A stretch of DNA of 50,812 bases from Thermodesulfovibrionia bacterium (GTDB lineage: Bacteria; Nitrospirota; Thermodesulfovibrionia; UBA6902; BMS3Bbin08): positions 1 through 50,812 of the forward strand of contig JAUXYI010000047.1 in the NCBI GenBank assembly GCA_030694425.1, read 5' to 3'. Position numbers and translations under genes: made by a program. Under the pieces are notes generated by a model. That model saw nothing but the letters and a program-made list of their open reading frames with translations. It was not told the origin of the DNA and ran no database searches. Within the stretch, counting starts at the first letter, position 1, and every line of letters starts with the position of its first letter. This document shows, piece by piece, positions 1-9,288 of the stretch.

Positions 1-131
1 GCGAGCGACCAACGGGAGCGTGGCAATCCCCTTGTAAATACAGAGATTGCGGAGCCTGTTCCGAACGAAGTGAGGAATCTCCGAGTTTGCTTCAGCTTCG
101 CTTCGCAACCGCTTCACTCCTCGCAATGACA
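1..131. repeat. Dispersed palindromic repeat, 'GCAATGAC' family
   Basis: Noncoding sequence of the type 'gcgag...gcaat...cgcttcgcaa...tcgcaatgac'. Related copies occur at about 16983-17062, 35143-35220, 38061-38100 and 45690-45768. It is cut by the window edge. No gene is seen before the ORF starting at 200. Confidence 0.6.
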
Positions 132-199
132 CTTTACTTAAGGCGTTTGTATTAATAGATTCAATCCCTTTCGTAAAAAATATTTCTCGAATAAGTAAA

Positions 200-2491
200 A
201 TGCATTTCGGAAAATTGAAAAATATCTATATTTCTTTTATAAAAATTTTTATTTTTTTAATCCCTCTCCTACCACTTTATGTTTCTTCCTCAATGGTGTT
301 TCCATATATTACTGGCAAAAATTTCGCATTCAGGATTTTAGTAGAGCTTGCAGCAGTCTTTTGGCTTGGGTTAATAACCTTAAGCAACGAACATCGTCCA
401 AAGAACTCAATTATGCTCCTTGCAGTCTTGATATTTACTTTTATAGTAGGTTTAGCTGATTTATTAGGTATAAACCCTTATAACAGCTTCTGGTCAAATT
501 ATGAGCGCATGGAAGGATATATAACCATCTTGCATCTTGCTCTTTATTTTCTAATTATTAAAAGTATCTTGAAGACAAAAAAGGACTGGATGATTTTTTT
601 TAATATCTTTCTAATCGCAAGTATATTAGTCAGTATATATGCATTATTTCAAAAGTTTAACATTGTGTCATGGGTTAAGGAATATGAGGCAAGTGCAGGA
701 AGGGTATATAGTACGATAGGTAGTCCGCCTTTTCTTGCTTCTTATTTACTATTTACCATCTTTTTAGGTCTAATTTTAATTATCAATACGCAAAAACTTT
801 ATCTAAAGTACTGTTATATATTCTTCATTATATTAAATTTTCTTGTTATATATTACACACGCACGAGAGGCGCTATTTTAGCAATTATTACTGGTATTAC
901 TTTTGTTGGTTTGTTTTATGCCTTTGGAAAGGTAAAAACTCCAAAAGAACGATTTATAAAAAAGATTGCACTTCCAGCTATTGGAGCTTTTATTATTTTA
1001 TCAATTCTTTTCTGGCCTGTCAGGTATACCGATATCCATAAAGACAAGCCATTTTCACGCTTTGTATCTATGTTGGAAGACCCGTCTGCTCAATCCAGAT
1101 TAGAGACGTGGAAGACAGCATGGGCCGGGATTAAAGAACGACCAATTTTAGGCTGGGGGCAAGAAAACTTTACAGGGATATACACAGTTGTTCCTGTTTC
1201 CTCTCCTTTTTCTCGCTTTTTCCCTTTCACCTTTTCCGAGCCGTTATGGACAGACCGTGCACATAATATTATCCTTGACTGGCTGATTAATGCGGGGTTT
1301 ATAGGTCTTTTTTCCTATCTTGCGATTTTTTTCTCAGCTTTTTATTTTACACGGGTAGCCCTTCATAAAAATTTAATTACAAAAACAGAGGGATTTACTA
1401 TTATTACTGCTATTGTCGTTTATTTTACTCAGAATCTTTTTATTTTTGATACTATTAATACTTATATAATATTTTTTACTTTATTGGCATATATTGATAA
1501 TCTCGATTATACAAATACGAATGAGGCATCTCCCGTTACTGTTTCAAATAACCTAAGAATTAAACAATATGCAAGGATAACACTGTTTGCTCTATTAATT
1601 TTTTCTTTTGCCGCTTATTTTATGAATTATAAACCAATAAAAGAAGCACAGATATCTAACCGGATAAGTAGCTATTATTCAGAATACGATTCTTTTTTAA
1701 CACTTCTTGTGGATTTCAAGAAAGCGTTGTCTTTTAAGACATTTGGAGATAACGATATCAGAATAAGGATGGCAATAATAGCTGAAAGGATATTGAAATA
1801 TAAACTTTTTAAAGACAAGGGCACACTAATATTTCTCCAATCATCCACAGTAGAACTTGAAAAATTAGTTGCATCCAACAGTCATAATTTATCATATTGG
1901 CTTTATTTGATTGATATCTATAATAGAATTGCTTTTTATGAACCTTCTTTTATTTCTAAGACAGAGAACCTTATTAATAAATTTATACATCTAAATCCAA
2001 AAAATCAGTGGATGGTTTATTTTATACAGGCTGATAATTTTGTTCTTAAAAAAGACTATGAAAACGCCTACTTGACTATAAAAAAAGCAGTTGAACTTGC
2101 CCCTCAGAAAGACACTGTTCAGTTGAGGTTAGCACTGGCAGGCATTTTGACCTCAAGAGAAGATGTGGTAAACTCTGCATTGGATAATGTGAAAAAAATC
2201 AGAGTGGCAAAGAATCCTGATATAGCAGAAGGAAAAACCCCTGTATTTTCAGTTGATGAGCTTCAACTGCTTACTCAAACATCTATGGATGTTAAAAGTT
2301 TTAAGCGTTCTATGGAATTTTTAAAAGAGATAATTTTTATCTCCCCTGATGAGGCAAAATACCATTTTGATATCGCAAAGGTTTACCTTGCCCTTGGTGA
2401 TAAGACAAATGCCATAAAAGAGGCTAAGAAAGCCGCAGAACTTGACCCGTTAAATTATACTCACGAGGCAAATAAGTTTCTTGCCAGATAA
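200..2491 (+). CDS. O-antigen ligase family membrane protein with C-terminal TPR repeats
   Basis: The predicted protein has 763 residues. About a dozen hydrophobic helices fill roughly residues 10-480. They include the Wzy/WaaL-type periplasmic region with 'SRLETWKTAWAGI' and 'GWGQENF', typical of PF04932 ligases. The soluble C-terminal part (about 560-763) holds TPR-like helices such as 'AYLTIKKAVELAPQKD' and 'AIKEAKKAAELDPLN'. Ligase-plus-TPR fusions are common in delta-proteobacteria and Nitrospirota and are thought to move or polymerise surface glycans in the inner membrane. The ATG at 200 has no clear ribosome site, but the hydrophobic start fits the family. No glycan genes flank it, so the substrate is unknown. 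Confidence 0.8.
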   Translation: MHFGKLKNIYISFIKIFIFLIPLLPLYVSSSMVFPYITGKNFAFRILVELAAVFWLGLITLSNEHRPKNSIMLLAVLIFTFIVGLADLLGINPYNSFWSNYERMEGYITILHLALYFLIIKSILKTKKDWMIFFNIFLIASILVSIYALFQKFNIVSWVKEYEASAGRVYSTIGSPPFLASYLLFTIFLGLILIINTQKLYLKYCYIFFIILNFLVIYYTRTRGAILAIITGITFVGLFYAFGKVKTPKERFIKKIALPAIGAFIILSILFWPVRYTDIHKDKPFSRFVSMLEDPSAQSRLETWKTAWAGIKERPILGWGQENFTGIYTVVPVSSPFSRFFPFTFSEPLWTDRAHNIILDWLINAGFIGLFSYLAIFFSAFYFTRVALHKNLITKTEGFTIITAIVVYFTQNLFIFDTINTYIIFFTLLAYIDNLDYTNTNEASPVTVSNNLRIKQYARITLFALLIFSFAAYFMNYKPIKEAQISNRISSYYSEYDSFLTLLVDFKKALSFKTFGDNDIRIRMAIIAERILKYKLFKDKGTLIFLQSSTVELEKLVASNSHNLSYWLYLIDIYNRIAFYEPSFISKTENLINKFIHLNPKNQWMVYFIQADNFVLKKDYENAYLTIKKAVELAPQKDTVQLRLALAGILTSREDVVNSALDNVKKIRVAKNPDIAEGKTPVFSVDELQLLTQTSMDVKSFKRSMEFLKEIIFISPDEAKYHFDIAKVYLALGDKTNAIKEAKKAAELDPLNYTHEANKFLAR

Positions 2492-2569
2492 AATAACAGC
2501 TTAAGCTAAATAAGTTTTTACCGTATGAATCTTTTTTATTGACTCTTTGTTCGTGATTTCTCAAAAATT

Positions 2570-3535
2570 TTAGAACTTACCAGTTGTCCAGCCGCCGCTC
2601 CATGGTTTATCTGCTGGTGAATTTACAATTCCGTTGATGCCATTTCCAGAAATGTCCGCAGCTGATGTGCCGGTCCCTTCGTTAAGGGGCCAATAACCTT
2701 TTAATATAGTATTGTCTATATTGCAGGGGGAAATCAGTCCAAGTAAATCACCCTTGCACTGGTTAATCTCTGTAGCTGTCCTTGCTGTCAACCAAAATCT
2801 TACATCATCAATCGCGGCATTAAACTTTTCTGAGAAGGAAACTAAGCTACCTTCAAGTACTTGCATAGGGATAAGTGATCCCATATATCCAATGAAAGCC
2901 CCATTTTTATATATATATCCATCACCGCTCACCTCGGTAGGGTCATAAGCATAATGTGTAACACCATCAGGGCTTTCATCTTTTATCGTATCTCCACATC
3001 CCTTGAATGCCCCATCTACATAAATATCTATGTGAGGAGTTTGGGATTCGGCCCCAGCACAGGCAGTATGAATACCACTATGGTTTTGATTAGTTAGTAC
3101 AACAGCAGTGTGATACCATGTGTTTGTGTTAGATAGGGTATAACCACTTGAAACTGTACTTGAAGTACCTGAGCTGTTCCCATATCCTATTTTTGCTTTT
3201 AATACATTGTTGTAAAGATAAACCAAGATGCCCCTGTAACTGTCAGCATGTGTAAAAATAGGGGCTTTCACACTGCTGCTCTTAGGCATTACCCATGCCT
3301 CAACTGTGAATTCTTTGTTAGCAATACTTGGGAAATTACTGCTACTCGCGAGTATATAAGCGTCTGTATTGGAAGAAAGACTGAAATCAATCGCAAAAGC
3401 CCCTTTATTTGTATCGGCAGCCTTTAACATAGGACCAGTGCCACAACTTATAATTATGAAACCTAAACTTAAGAAAAGGATACCTGAGACAAGAAATAAC
3501 AGTAACTTTGTCTTGAACTGATTTAAACATTTCAT
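2570..3535 (-). CDS. LamG/concanavalin-like domain lipoprotein
   Basis: The protein has 321 residues when started at the ATG at 3535. An upstream in-frame ATG at 3553 spans the strong ribosome site GGAGG, so 3535 is preferred. A lipoprotein signal is visible: 'LGFIIISCGTG', with the lipidated Cys near residue 30. The rest is a LamG/LamGL jelly-roll: 'EFTVEAWVMP', 'WYHTAVVL', 'HIDIYVDGAFKG', 'AAIDDVRFWLTARTATEI', then 'GYWPLNEGTGTSAADISGNG'. Such domains bind glycans or act in surface adhesion. It is divergent from the phosphodiesterase-like gene at 3713 and has its own consensus promoter. No operon partner is seen. Its ligand cannot be told from sequence. Confidence 0.8.
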   Translation of the reverse strand: MKCLNQFKTKLLLFLVSGILFLSLGFIIISCGTGPMLKAADTNKGAFAIDFSLSSNTDAYILASSSNFPSIANKEFTVEAWVMPKSSSVKAPIFTHADSYRGILVYLYNNVLKAKIGYGNSSGTSSTVSSGYTLSNTNTWYHTAVVLTNQNHSGIHTACAGAESQTPHIDIYVDGAFKGCGDTIKDESPDGVTHYAYDPTEVSGDGYIYKNGAFIGYMGSLIPMQVLEGSLVSFSEKFNAAIDDVRFWLTARTATEINQCKGDLLGLISPCNIDNTILKGYWPLNEGTGTSAADISGNGINGIVNSPADKPWSGGWTTGKF

Positions 3536-3585
3536 TTTTCCTCCAAAAGTCATTAAATTAAAGTAGAGAAGATAAAACTTAAAAA

Positions 3586-3615
3586 ATTATAAAATATTAT
3601 ATCTCAACATGTCAA
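3586..3615 (-). promoter_or_regulatory. Consensus sigma-70-like promoter of the LamG lipoprotein
   Basis: On the minus strand TTGACA lies at 3615-3610 and TATAAT at 3591-3586, 18 bases apart. This would give a leader of about 40 bases to the ATG at 3535. Immediately upstream the block TATATTATTTTGACAC is repeated in tandem (about 3616-3647), and TGTCAA...TTGACA forms an inverted repeat around the -35, so a regulator may bind here. Confidence 0.55.
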
Positions 3616-3712
3616 TATATTATTTTGACACTATATTATTTTGACACAATTCTAAAAAATTACCCTTGTAACTCACGATAGTAAATTTGTAATATAAAAA
3701 ATAGGTGAAGAT

Positions 3713-5590
3713 TTGACAAAAACCGGCAAGGACGTAAAATTTAAAAAGGTAATACTCATTGGGATGGATGGGTTAGACCCAAAGGTGTTGTCTCATTTGA
3801 TGAATCAGGGTGACCTGCCTAATTTTTCAAAATTAAGCCAGTTGGGTTCATACTTTCCATTAACAACGAGTAATCCTGCGCAGAGCCCTGTTGCGTGGGC
3901 ATCGATTGCTACAGGGAATAATCCGGGATATCATGGCGTTTTTGATTTTTTAAACCGAAGAGTGACGGATTATATGCCGGAGCTTGCCATATTAAAAATG
4001 AATCCTAAAAACGTGTTTGGTAAAAGGGAATTAATGTTTTTGCCAGTTATGCACGGAAATTCCTTCTGGGACCATACCTCTTCTAATAATATTCCTTCAA
4101 CTGTTTTAAAGTGGCCGATGACCTTTCAGCCAAGACAAAACAATGCAAAACTTTATGCAGGTCTTGGTGTTCCTGATATAAAAGGGGGGCTCGGTAAATA
4201 TGCATTCTACACTGATAGAGATATCTATAGGAATGAAGAAGGATTTGAAAAAGTTGTAAAAGTTAAGATTGACGGAAACAGGATAAAAACATATATCTCA
4301 GGCCCAAACATTGCGAAATTGACGGCAAGGGAGGCTGCAAAAGTTGACCTTAATATCAATATACTTTCTGACAATTCAAAAATAGAGATGGATGTAGATG
4401 GAAAGAAAATCACTGTAAACAGAAGTATATGGAGCGACTGGGTTGAAGTAAAATTCAAAGTCGGACTTATGAAAACAGTGTCAGGGATTGTTAAGTTCTA
4501 TCTGAAACAGATTAATCCGGAATTTGAATTTTATATGACAGCAGTTCAAATAAATCCAAAAGATCCGGCATTTATAATTTCAAGTCCTGACGATTATATA
4601 CGGGAACTTGCAAATGAATTGGGACACTTTTATACCCTCGGTATGCCCGAGGATACAAAGGCGCTTGAGGAAGGAAGGATTGATGAAGAGGCTTTCATAA
4701 TCATGTGCGATGAAATCATTGCTGAGCAGGAAAAAATGCTCTGGCATGAATTAAACAGATTCAAGGAAGGATTGTTAGCCTCAGCCTTTTTTTCTACAGA
4801 CAGGATACAGCATATTTTCTGGGTTACAAAAGATCCATTACATCCTCTTTATGATAAAACATATGCTGAAAAATATGGTCATGTTATTGATGATTATTAC
4901 CGTAAAATGGACAGAATCCTCGGAGAAGTTATGAAGCAAGTTGATGATAAAACCGCAATTATGGTTTTCTCAGACCATGGATTTTCCACTTTTAGAAGAA
5001 CTGTGCATATAAATTCCTGGCTTGCACAAAACGGATTTATGGCGCTTACACAAAAAGTTTCCAAAGACGATAAAGAGGGCGGCGGGCTCTTTCAGTATGT
5101 TGACTGGAAGAATACAAAGGCTTATGCCCTTGGTTTTGGAAGCATTTACCTGAACATCAAGAGAAGAGAGAGACAGGGAATTGTTGAAGCCGGAACAGAT
5201 GCGGAATTGGTCTCAGGTCAGATTGCGGATAAACTTATCAAACTAACCGACCCGAAGAATGGACAGCCCGCAGTCAAGAAGGTTTATAAGAATAACAATA
5301 TATACTCTGGCAGTCAGGTTAACAATGCACCGGAGCTTATTGTTGGATTCCAGGAGGGTTACAGGGCGTCATGGCAGACAGCTGTTGGCGGTTCGCCTGC
5401 TGAGATATTTGAAGATAATCTCAAAAAATGGAGCGGTGATCATATTATGGATCCTTCAATTGTTCCGGGCATCTTGTTAACTAATTTTAAAATAAATACC
5501 GAAAGCCCAAACCTTATGGATATCGCACCTTCTGTTTTGTCATGCTTTGGCATGTCTGCTTCTGACATGGAAGGTAAAGCATTACTCTAA
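3713..5590 (+). CDS. Alkaline phosphatase superfamily phosphodiesterase/phosphatase
   Basis: The protein has 625 residues from a TTG start at 3713, preceded by 'aggtgaag'. It is a type I phosphodiesterase/nucleotide pyrophosphatase-like enzyme (PF01663, metal-dependent). The N-terminal metal site is 'LIGMDGLDPKV' (Asp19). The nucleophile region is 'SPVAWASIATGNNPG'. The C-terminal metal ligands are in 'IMVFSDHGFSTFRR' and the late His in 'WSGDHIMDPSIVPG'. No signal peptide is visible, so it may be cytoplasmic. Homologues in this style often lie near polysaccharide or lipid genes. The substrate is not predictable. Translation stops at the TAA ending at 5590; the next gene is over 1 kb away. 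Confidence 0.8.
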   Translation: MTKTGKDVKFKKVILIGMDGLDPKVLSHLMNQGDLPNFSKLSQLGSYFPLTTSNPAQSPVAWASIATGNNPGYHGVFDFLNRRVTDYMPELAILKMNPKNVFGKRELMFLPVMHGNSFWDHTSSNNIPSTVLKWPMTFQPRQNNAKLYAGLGVPDIKGGLGKYAFYTDRDIYRNEEGFEKVVKVKIDGNRIKTYISGPNIAKLTAREAAKVDLNINILSDNSKIEMDVDGKKITVNRSIWSDWVEVKFKVGLMKTVSGIVKFYLKQINPEFEFYMTAVQINPKDPAFIISSPDDYIRELANELGHFYTLGMPEDTKALEEGRIDEEAFIIMCDEIIAEQEKMLWHELNRFKEGLLASAFFSTDRIQHIFWVTKDPLHPLYDKTYAEKYGHVIDDYYRKMDRILGEVMKQVDDKTAIMVFSDHGFSTFRRTVHINSWLAQNGFMALTQKVSKDDKEGGGLFQYVDWKNTKAYALGFGSIYLNIKRRERQGIVEAGTDAELVSGQIADKLIKLTDPKNGQPAVKKVYKNNNIYSGSQVNNAPELIVGFQEGYRASWQTAVGGSPAEIFEDNLKKWSGDHIMDPSIVPGILLTNFKINTESPNLMDIAPSVLSCFGMSASDMEGKALL

Positions 5591-6673
5591 CGCTGAAAAG
5601 ATGGCGGATAATATCGTTGTTTTCCTTGTGATGGGTCATCTCCTTTTTTAGACATAAAAACCATTAACCCTGAAAATGCAGTTTAAAAAAACAAAAAACA
5701 GCAGAACACAGATTTTAAAAGATTTATCATGATTAACACAGATAATTCTATGAATATTTTTATTCAAAGATGTATAAAGATATTTCTTTTTTAAATCATG
5801 TAGTTTCTGTGTTTATCCGCGTCCAATTGCACTTTTTGGGTTAAGCCGAACCATAAGTAATGCATCTCCTCCAGCAGCCATTCCTCCCTATGGGTCGTAG
5901 ACTGATCCTGACGTTCAGAACTATGCTTATCCCGAAAGCGTCGGGACGACATGTTAATTCACTTTAATCCTGAATCCTGCGTCATTATATGAGATATGAT
6001 AACAAAAAATACCATTATCTGCCCAGCTTCAGGCATATAATAAGCCTTATTTAAGGTTAGTATCCTTAACCTACTTTTTAATTAGGTTAAGAATCAACAT
6101 GAAACGTAGCCCAAAAAATTTACAAAGATATGAGGGAATAGGCATTTAAACGAATAAAAAAGGATCTGGATGCCCGATTGAAAACTTCGGGCATGACATT
6201 TACTTGGTCGTCATTCCCGCAGTCAGTAAGCGGGAATCCAGAAAGGATAAATTATGATGTTTTCACGCAGGATTCAGGTTAATAAGGCTGTTATTGTTGA
6301 TTTTGTCAGTGCGTTAACAGGCATTGGTAATGTATTTTACAGAATAAATTTATTATGATAGAATAGTTTGCTGACAAACAAAAATATTCCCAAAATTTTT
6401 TTTGAAATTCATTAAAAGTATAAGAAGGAGAATAATAGATGGCGGCTAAACATAAAATACCCGCCTTATCTTTATTGACCCTCTCGTTGTTGCAAGAACG
6501 GTTATTGATAATATTTTACATCCGATTTAATTGTTTCGCAAAAAAATTAAGGCAGGGGAGTTAAATCTAAATTAAAAATTAAAATGCAAAATTAATGAAT
6601 TTTTATTTAAATTTTATTCTCCTCAATTTTGATTTTTAATATTTTATTTTTGATTTTTTACTAATTTACGACA
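5591..6673. other. 1.08-kb gene-poor intergenic region with decayed repeats
   Basis: No convincing gene is present. It holds an inverted pair of 'cacagat/atctgtg'-type repeats (about 5700-5820), a copy of the CATTCCCGC...GGGAATCCAG palindrome at 6208-6243, and an AT-rich run before 6674. A 41-codon ORF at 6439-6564 has a good ribosome site (AAGGAG at about 6425-6430). A different frame at 6474-6530 reads IDPLVVARTVIDNILHPI then stop, which suggests a frameshifted gene remnant of unknown identity. Confidence 0.45.
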
Positions 6674-7342
6674 TTGGATATTTCAAATATTCTAAGACAG
6701 TTAGCTATATCTGCACTTCCTATACTTATAGCAATTACATTCCACGAAGTTTCACATGGTTTTGTTGCAAATAAGCTTGGTGACCCTACTGCCAAATTTT
6801 TAGGGAGGCTTACACTTAATCCTATTGCTCATATTGACCTGATTGGCACTATAATTATGCCTTTTATGTTGTTTGTTTTCACTGGTGGACAGTTTGTTTT
6901 TGGGTACGCGAAGCCTGTTCCGATTAATCCAATGAATTTCAGAAACCCCAGAAGAGATATGGCTATTTCAGCAGCAGCAGGGCCAATTACAAATGTCATC
7001 CTTGCGGTCATTAGCCTTTTGATTCTTAAATTTTTAATCATACCGGCATCTGTTTTACTACCTGAAAATATCAGCACTTCATTTTTTACGCCTTTATCAA
7101 TGATGTTTACATCGAGTGTCATTGTTAATGTTGTTCTTGCAGCATTTAATTTAATCCCGATTCCGCCTCTTGACGGCGGCAGGGTTCTTGTTGGACTTTT
7201 GCCCCATAAACATGCTGTTTCGTATAGCAGGATTGAACCTTTTGGGTTTATAATTGTCGTTATTCTTATTGCTACAGGAATTGCAGATTATTTTGTCGGA
7301 CCTCTTGTAAATCTTTTTTTGGCATTACTGAGATTATTCTAA
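6674..7342 (+). CDS. Site-2 protease family (M50) integral membrane metalloprotease
   Basis: The protein has 222 residues and about six hydrophobic segments. The zinc motif HEVSH is at residues 24-28, and the second conserved motif, 'NLIPIPPLDGGRVL', supplies the Asp ligand. Also typical is 'LNPIAHIDLIGTIIMP'. This is the short, PDZ-less rhomboid-sized M50B group (YwhC-like), which cleaves within the inner membrane; its substrates are usually unknown. The start is a TTG at 6674 with no obvious Shine-Dalgarno, and no in-frame ATG lies ahead of the HEVSH motif. It sits 18 bases upstream of trpS, a common pairing in Nitrospirota and Firmicutes, suggesting cotranscription. Confidence 0.85.
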   Translation: MDISNILRQLAISALPILIAITFHEVSHGFVANKLGDPTAKFLGRLTLNPIAHIDLIGTIIMPFMLFVFTGGQFVFGYAKPVPINPMNFRNPRRDMAISAAAGPITNVILAVISLLILKFLIIPASVLLPENISTSFFTPLSMMFTSSVIVNVVLAAFNLIPIPPLDGGRVLVGLLPHKHAVSYSRIEPFGFIIVVILIATGIADYFVGPLVNLFLALLRLF

Positions 7343-7360
7343 AGGAAGGGGAGATTACAA

Positions 7361-8359
7361 TTGTCAAAAAAAAGAGTGCTCAGCGGCATGCAACCCAGCG
7401 GAAAACTACATATAGGCAACCTTGTTGGCGCATTACAGAACTGGGTAAAATTGCAGGATGAATATGAGTGTTATTATTTCATCGCAGATTGGCATGCCCT
7501 TACTTCCCAATATGCGGATACATCTCAGATAAAGGATAATATTAAAGACGTCCTTGTTAACTGGCTGTCTGCCGGGATAGATCCTGAGAAGTCTACCATA
7601 TTCATACAGTCGCATGTCCCTGAACATGCTGAACTTCACCTGTTGCTTTCAATGATAACGCCATTGGGCTGGCTTGAACGGGTACCATCGTATAAGGAAA
7701 AACAAGAAGAGGTAAAGGATATAGACCTTCATACCTATGGTTTTCTTGGTTATCCGTTGCTTCAGTCTGCTGATATATTGATTTATAAGGCGCATTATGT
7801 GCCTGTTGGGATAGACCAGATGCCGCATCTTGAGATTACAAGGGAAATCTGCCGAAGATTTAATTTCTTATACGGCAATGTATTTTCTGAACCAGAGGGA
7901 TTGTTGGCAGAATTTCCTAAAGTGCCTGGCATTGACGGCAGGAAGATGAGCAAGACTTATAATAATTGTATTTATCTTTCTGATTCGCCAGAAGAGGTTG
8001 AGCAGAAGATAAAGACAATGATGACTGACCCGAAAAGAGTCAGGCGTACTGATATTGGGGACCCGGAACTTTCTCCTGTTTTTCATCTCCATAAAATATT
8101 TTCAAGCAAAGAAGATCAGGGCGAAGTGGCAGATGGCTGCCGCACAGCAAAAATCGGGTGTCTTGATTGCAAGAAGATTTTACTAAAGAATTTATTTAAA
8201 GTATTAAACCCGATCTGGGAAAAGCGTAAGCGCTATCTTGAAAGGCCTCATCTTCTGGAGGAAATATTACAGGCAGGCGCTAAAAAGACAAAAAAGATTG
8301 CGTCTGGGACCTTAATTGATGTTTCAAATGCGATGAAACTCTGGCTTGGAAATACATAA
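7361..8359 (+). CDS. trpS: Tryptophan--tRNA ligase
   Basis: The protein has 332 residues, the usual bacterial TrpRS length. It charges tRNA-Trp with tryptophan using ATP in the cytoplasm. The class I signatures are 'GKLHIGN' (HIGH-like, residues 14-20) and 'GRKMSKTYNN' (KMSKS-like, about residue 195). 'IADWHALTSQYAD' and 'GYPLLQSADILIYKA' are TrpRS-specific. The start is TTG at 7361, preceded by AAGGAAGGGGAG. A small Cys-containing insert 'CRTAKIGCLDCKK' near residue 262 is a feature of the TrpRS group in anaerobes and may bind metal. It is probably cotranscribed with the M50 protease. Confidence 0.95.
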   Translation: MSKKRVLSGMQPSGKLHIGNLVGALQNWVKLQDEYECYYFIADWHALTSQYADTSQIKDNIKDVLVNWLSAGIDPEKSTIFIQSHVPEHAELHLLLSMITPLGWLERVPSYKEKQEEVKDIDLHTYGFLGYPLLQSADILIYKAHYVPVGIDQMPHLEITREICRRFNFLYGNVFSEPEGLLAEFPKVPGIDGRKMSKTYNNCIYLSDSPEEVEQKIKTMMTDPKRVRRTDIGDPELSPVFHLHKIFSSKEDQGEVADGCRTAKIGCLDCKKILLKNLFKVLNPIWEKRKRYLERPHLLEEILQAGAKKTKKIASGTLIDVSNAMKLWLGNT

Positions 8360-8435
8360 AAATAATTTATTTTCAACAAGTTATATCTTGCACTGTAAAT
8401 TCCCTTGACAATCAGCTTAAAATGTGTTAATTTTT

Positions 8436-8498
8436 ATTTAACCATTGTCTATAAAAAAAATTATATTTATCTATTTTTTTCATAGACAATGGTTATTA
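8436..8498. repeat. Long perfect inverted repeat downstream of trpS
   Basis: AACCATTGTCTAT (8440-8452) pairs with ATAGACAATGGTT (8482-8494). An A-tract and a T-tract face each other inside and extend the stem. The A/T-rich hairpin could terminate trpS transcription or be a miniature inverted-repeat element. The 13-mer AATGGTTATTAAA recurs at about 20158. Confidence 0.5.
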
Positions 8499-8567
8499 AA
8501 ATTGTTATAATGATTTCAACTTCTTATCCACGCTGTTAGAAATATATTAGTAAATTAGGAGATGCGG

Positions 8568-8735
8568 ATGGCAGAATTTAGCTACATTTGTGAGGTATGT
8601 AAAAAGAAATTTACTAATGACATGAATGTGGAATTCGAAGCCCTTGATAATATATGTCATTACTGCGGCAGTAAAAATGTTAGGCAGGGGGGACTATTAA
8701 ATTTCTTTAAGCTTTTATGCAGCGGTGGCGGCTGA
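8568..8735 (+). CDS. Small zinc-ribbon protein
   Basis: The protein has 55 residues. It carries two CxxC pairs, 'YICEVCKKKF' and 'NICHYCGSKNV', a minimal zinc ribbon like FmdB or rubredoxin-type regulators. The start at 8568 is chosen over the in-frame ATG at 8562 because AGGAG lies at the right distance from it. It ends in 'LLCSGGG'. It is a single gene with its own terminator at 8777-8804. Function is unknown; such mini-proteins often act as regulators or adaptor subunits. A second zinc-ribbon mini-protein lies at 16798-16962. Confidence 0.65.
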   Translation: MAEFSYICEVCKKKFTNDMNVEFEALDNICHYCGSKNVRQGGLLNFFKLLCSGGG

Positions 8736-8776
8736 ACCATAAAAAATCGTTAGGCAGTTTAGCCTGACAAGGAATT

Positions 8777-8804
8777 GGCGGGATAAATACCCGCCATTTT
8801 TTTT
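8777..8804 (+). terminator. Rho-independent terminator after the zinc-ribbon gene
   Basis: GGCGGG (8777-8782) pairs with CCCGCC (8790-8795) across a 7-base loop, followed by a run of T. Confidence 0.85.
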
Positions 8805-8831
8805 GAGTCAATAAGGAGGTGTTATAAAGGA

Positions 8832-9278
8832 CTGCTGAACGAAGCTGAAGAACTTTATAACAGGGGCAAGGAAGCTGTTAAAAAAGGTAAAACACTTGAG
8901 GCGCTTGCCTTATTTGAAAAAGCATTTAGTATAAGGGCTGAGGATCCACGGTTTCAGTCTTATCTCGGCTTGTGCATTGCATATGAGAGAGGAAAAATAA
9001 AGGATGCAATAAGCCTTTGTGAAAGGGCTTTGCAGGTAGAGTCTCAAAACGTTGAGAGCTATCTGAATCTCGGAAAAGTTTATCTCAGGGCAGGTCTTAA
9101 AATAAAGGCAGTTGAGACATTCCGCAGAGGCTTGAAGATTGACAGCAAAAATCCAGAGATAATAGCAGAACTTCAGTTATTGGGTATTAGAAAGAAGCCA
9201 GTTATTCCTTATTTTTCAAGAGAGAATTTTTTGAATAAATATCTTGGCATTATTCTTAGCAGGCTTGGTCTTAGATGA
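8832..9278 (+). CDS. Short TPR protein with non-ATG start
   Basis: The open frame begins well before the first TTG (8970). From CTG at 8832 it reads 'LLNEAEELYNRGKEAVKKG', then TPR helices 'ALALFEKAFSIRAEDPRFQS', 'KDAISLCERALQVESQNVES' and 'AVETFRRGLKIDSKNPEI', about 148 residues. A strong AAGGAGG lies at 8814-8819, yet no ATG, GTG or TTG follows in frame at normal spacing. CTG (8832 or 8835) is the best candidate; a sequencing or genuine frameshift near 8820-8830 is the alternative. TPR proteins are scaffolds; the partner is unknown. It is followed 10 bases later by the VTT membrane protein, so it is likely in the same operon. Confidence 0.6.
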   Translation: MLNEAEELYNRGKEAVKKGKTLEALALFEKAFSIRAEDPRFQSYLGLCIAYERGKIKDAISLCERALQVESQNVESYLNLGKVYLRAGLKIKAVETFRRGLKIDSKNPEIIAELQLLGIRKKPVIPYFSRENFLNKYLGIILSRLGLR

Positions 9279-9288
9279 TTTTAACTTA

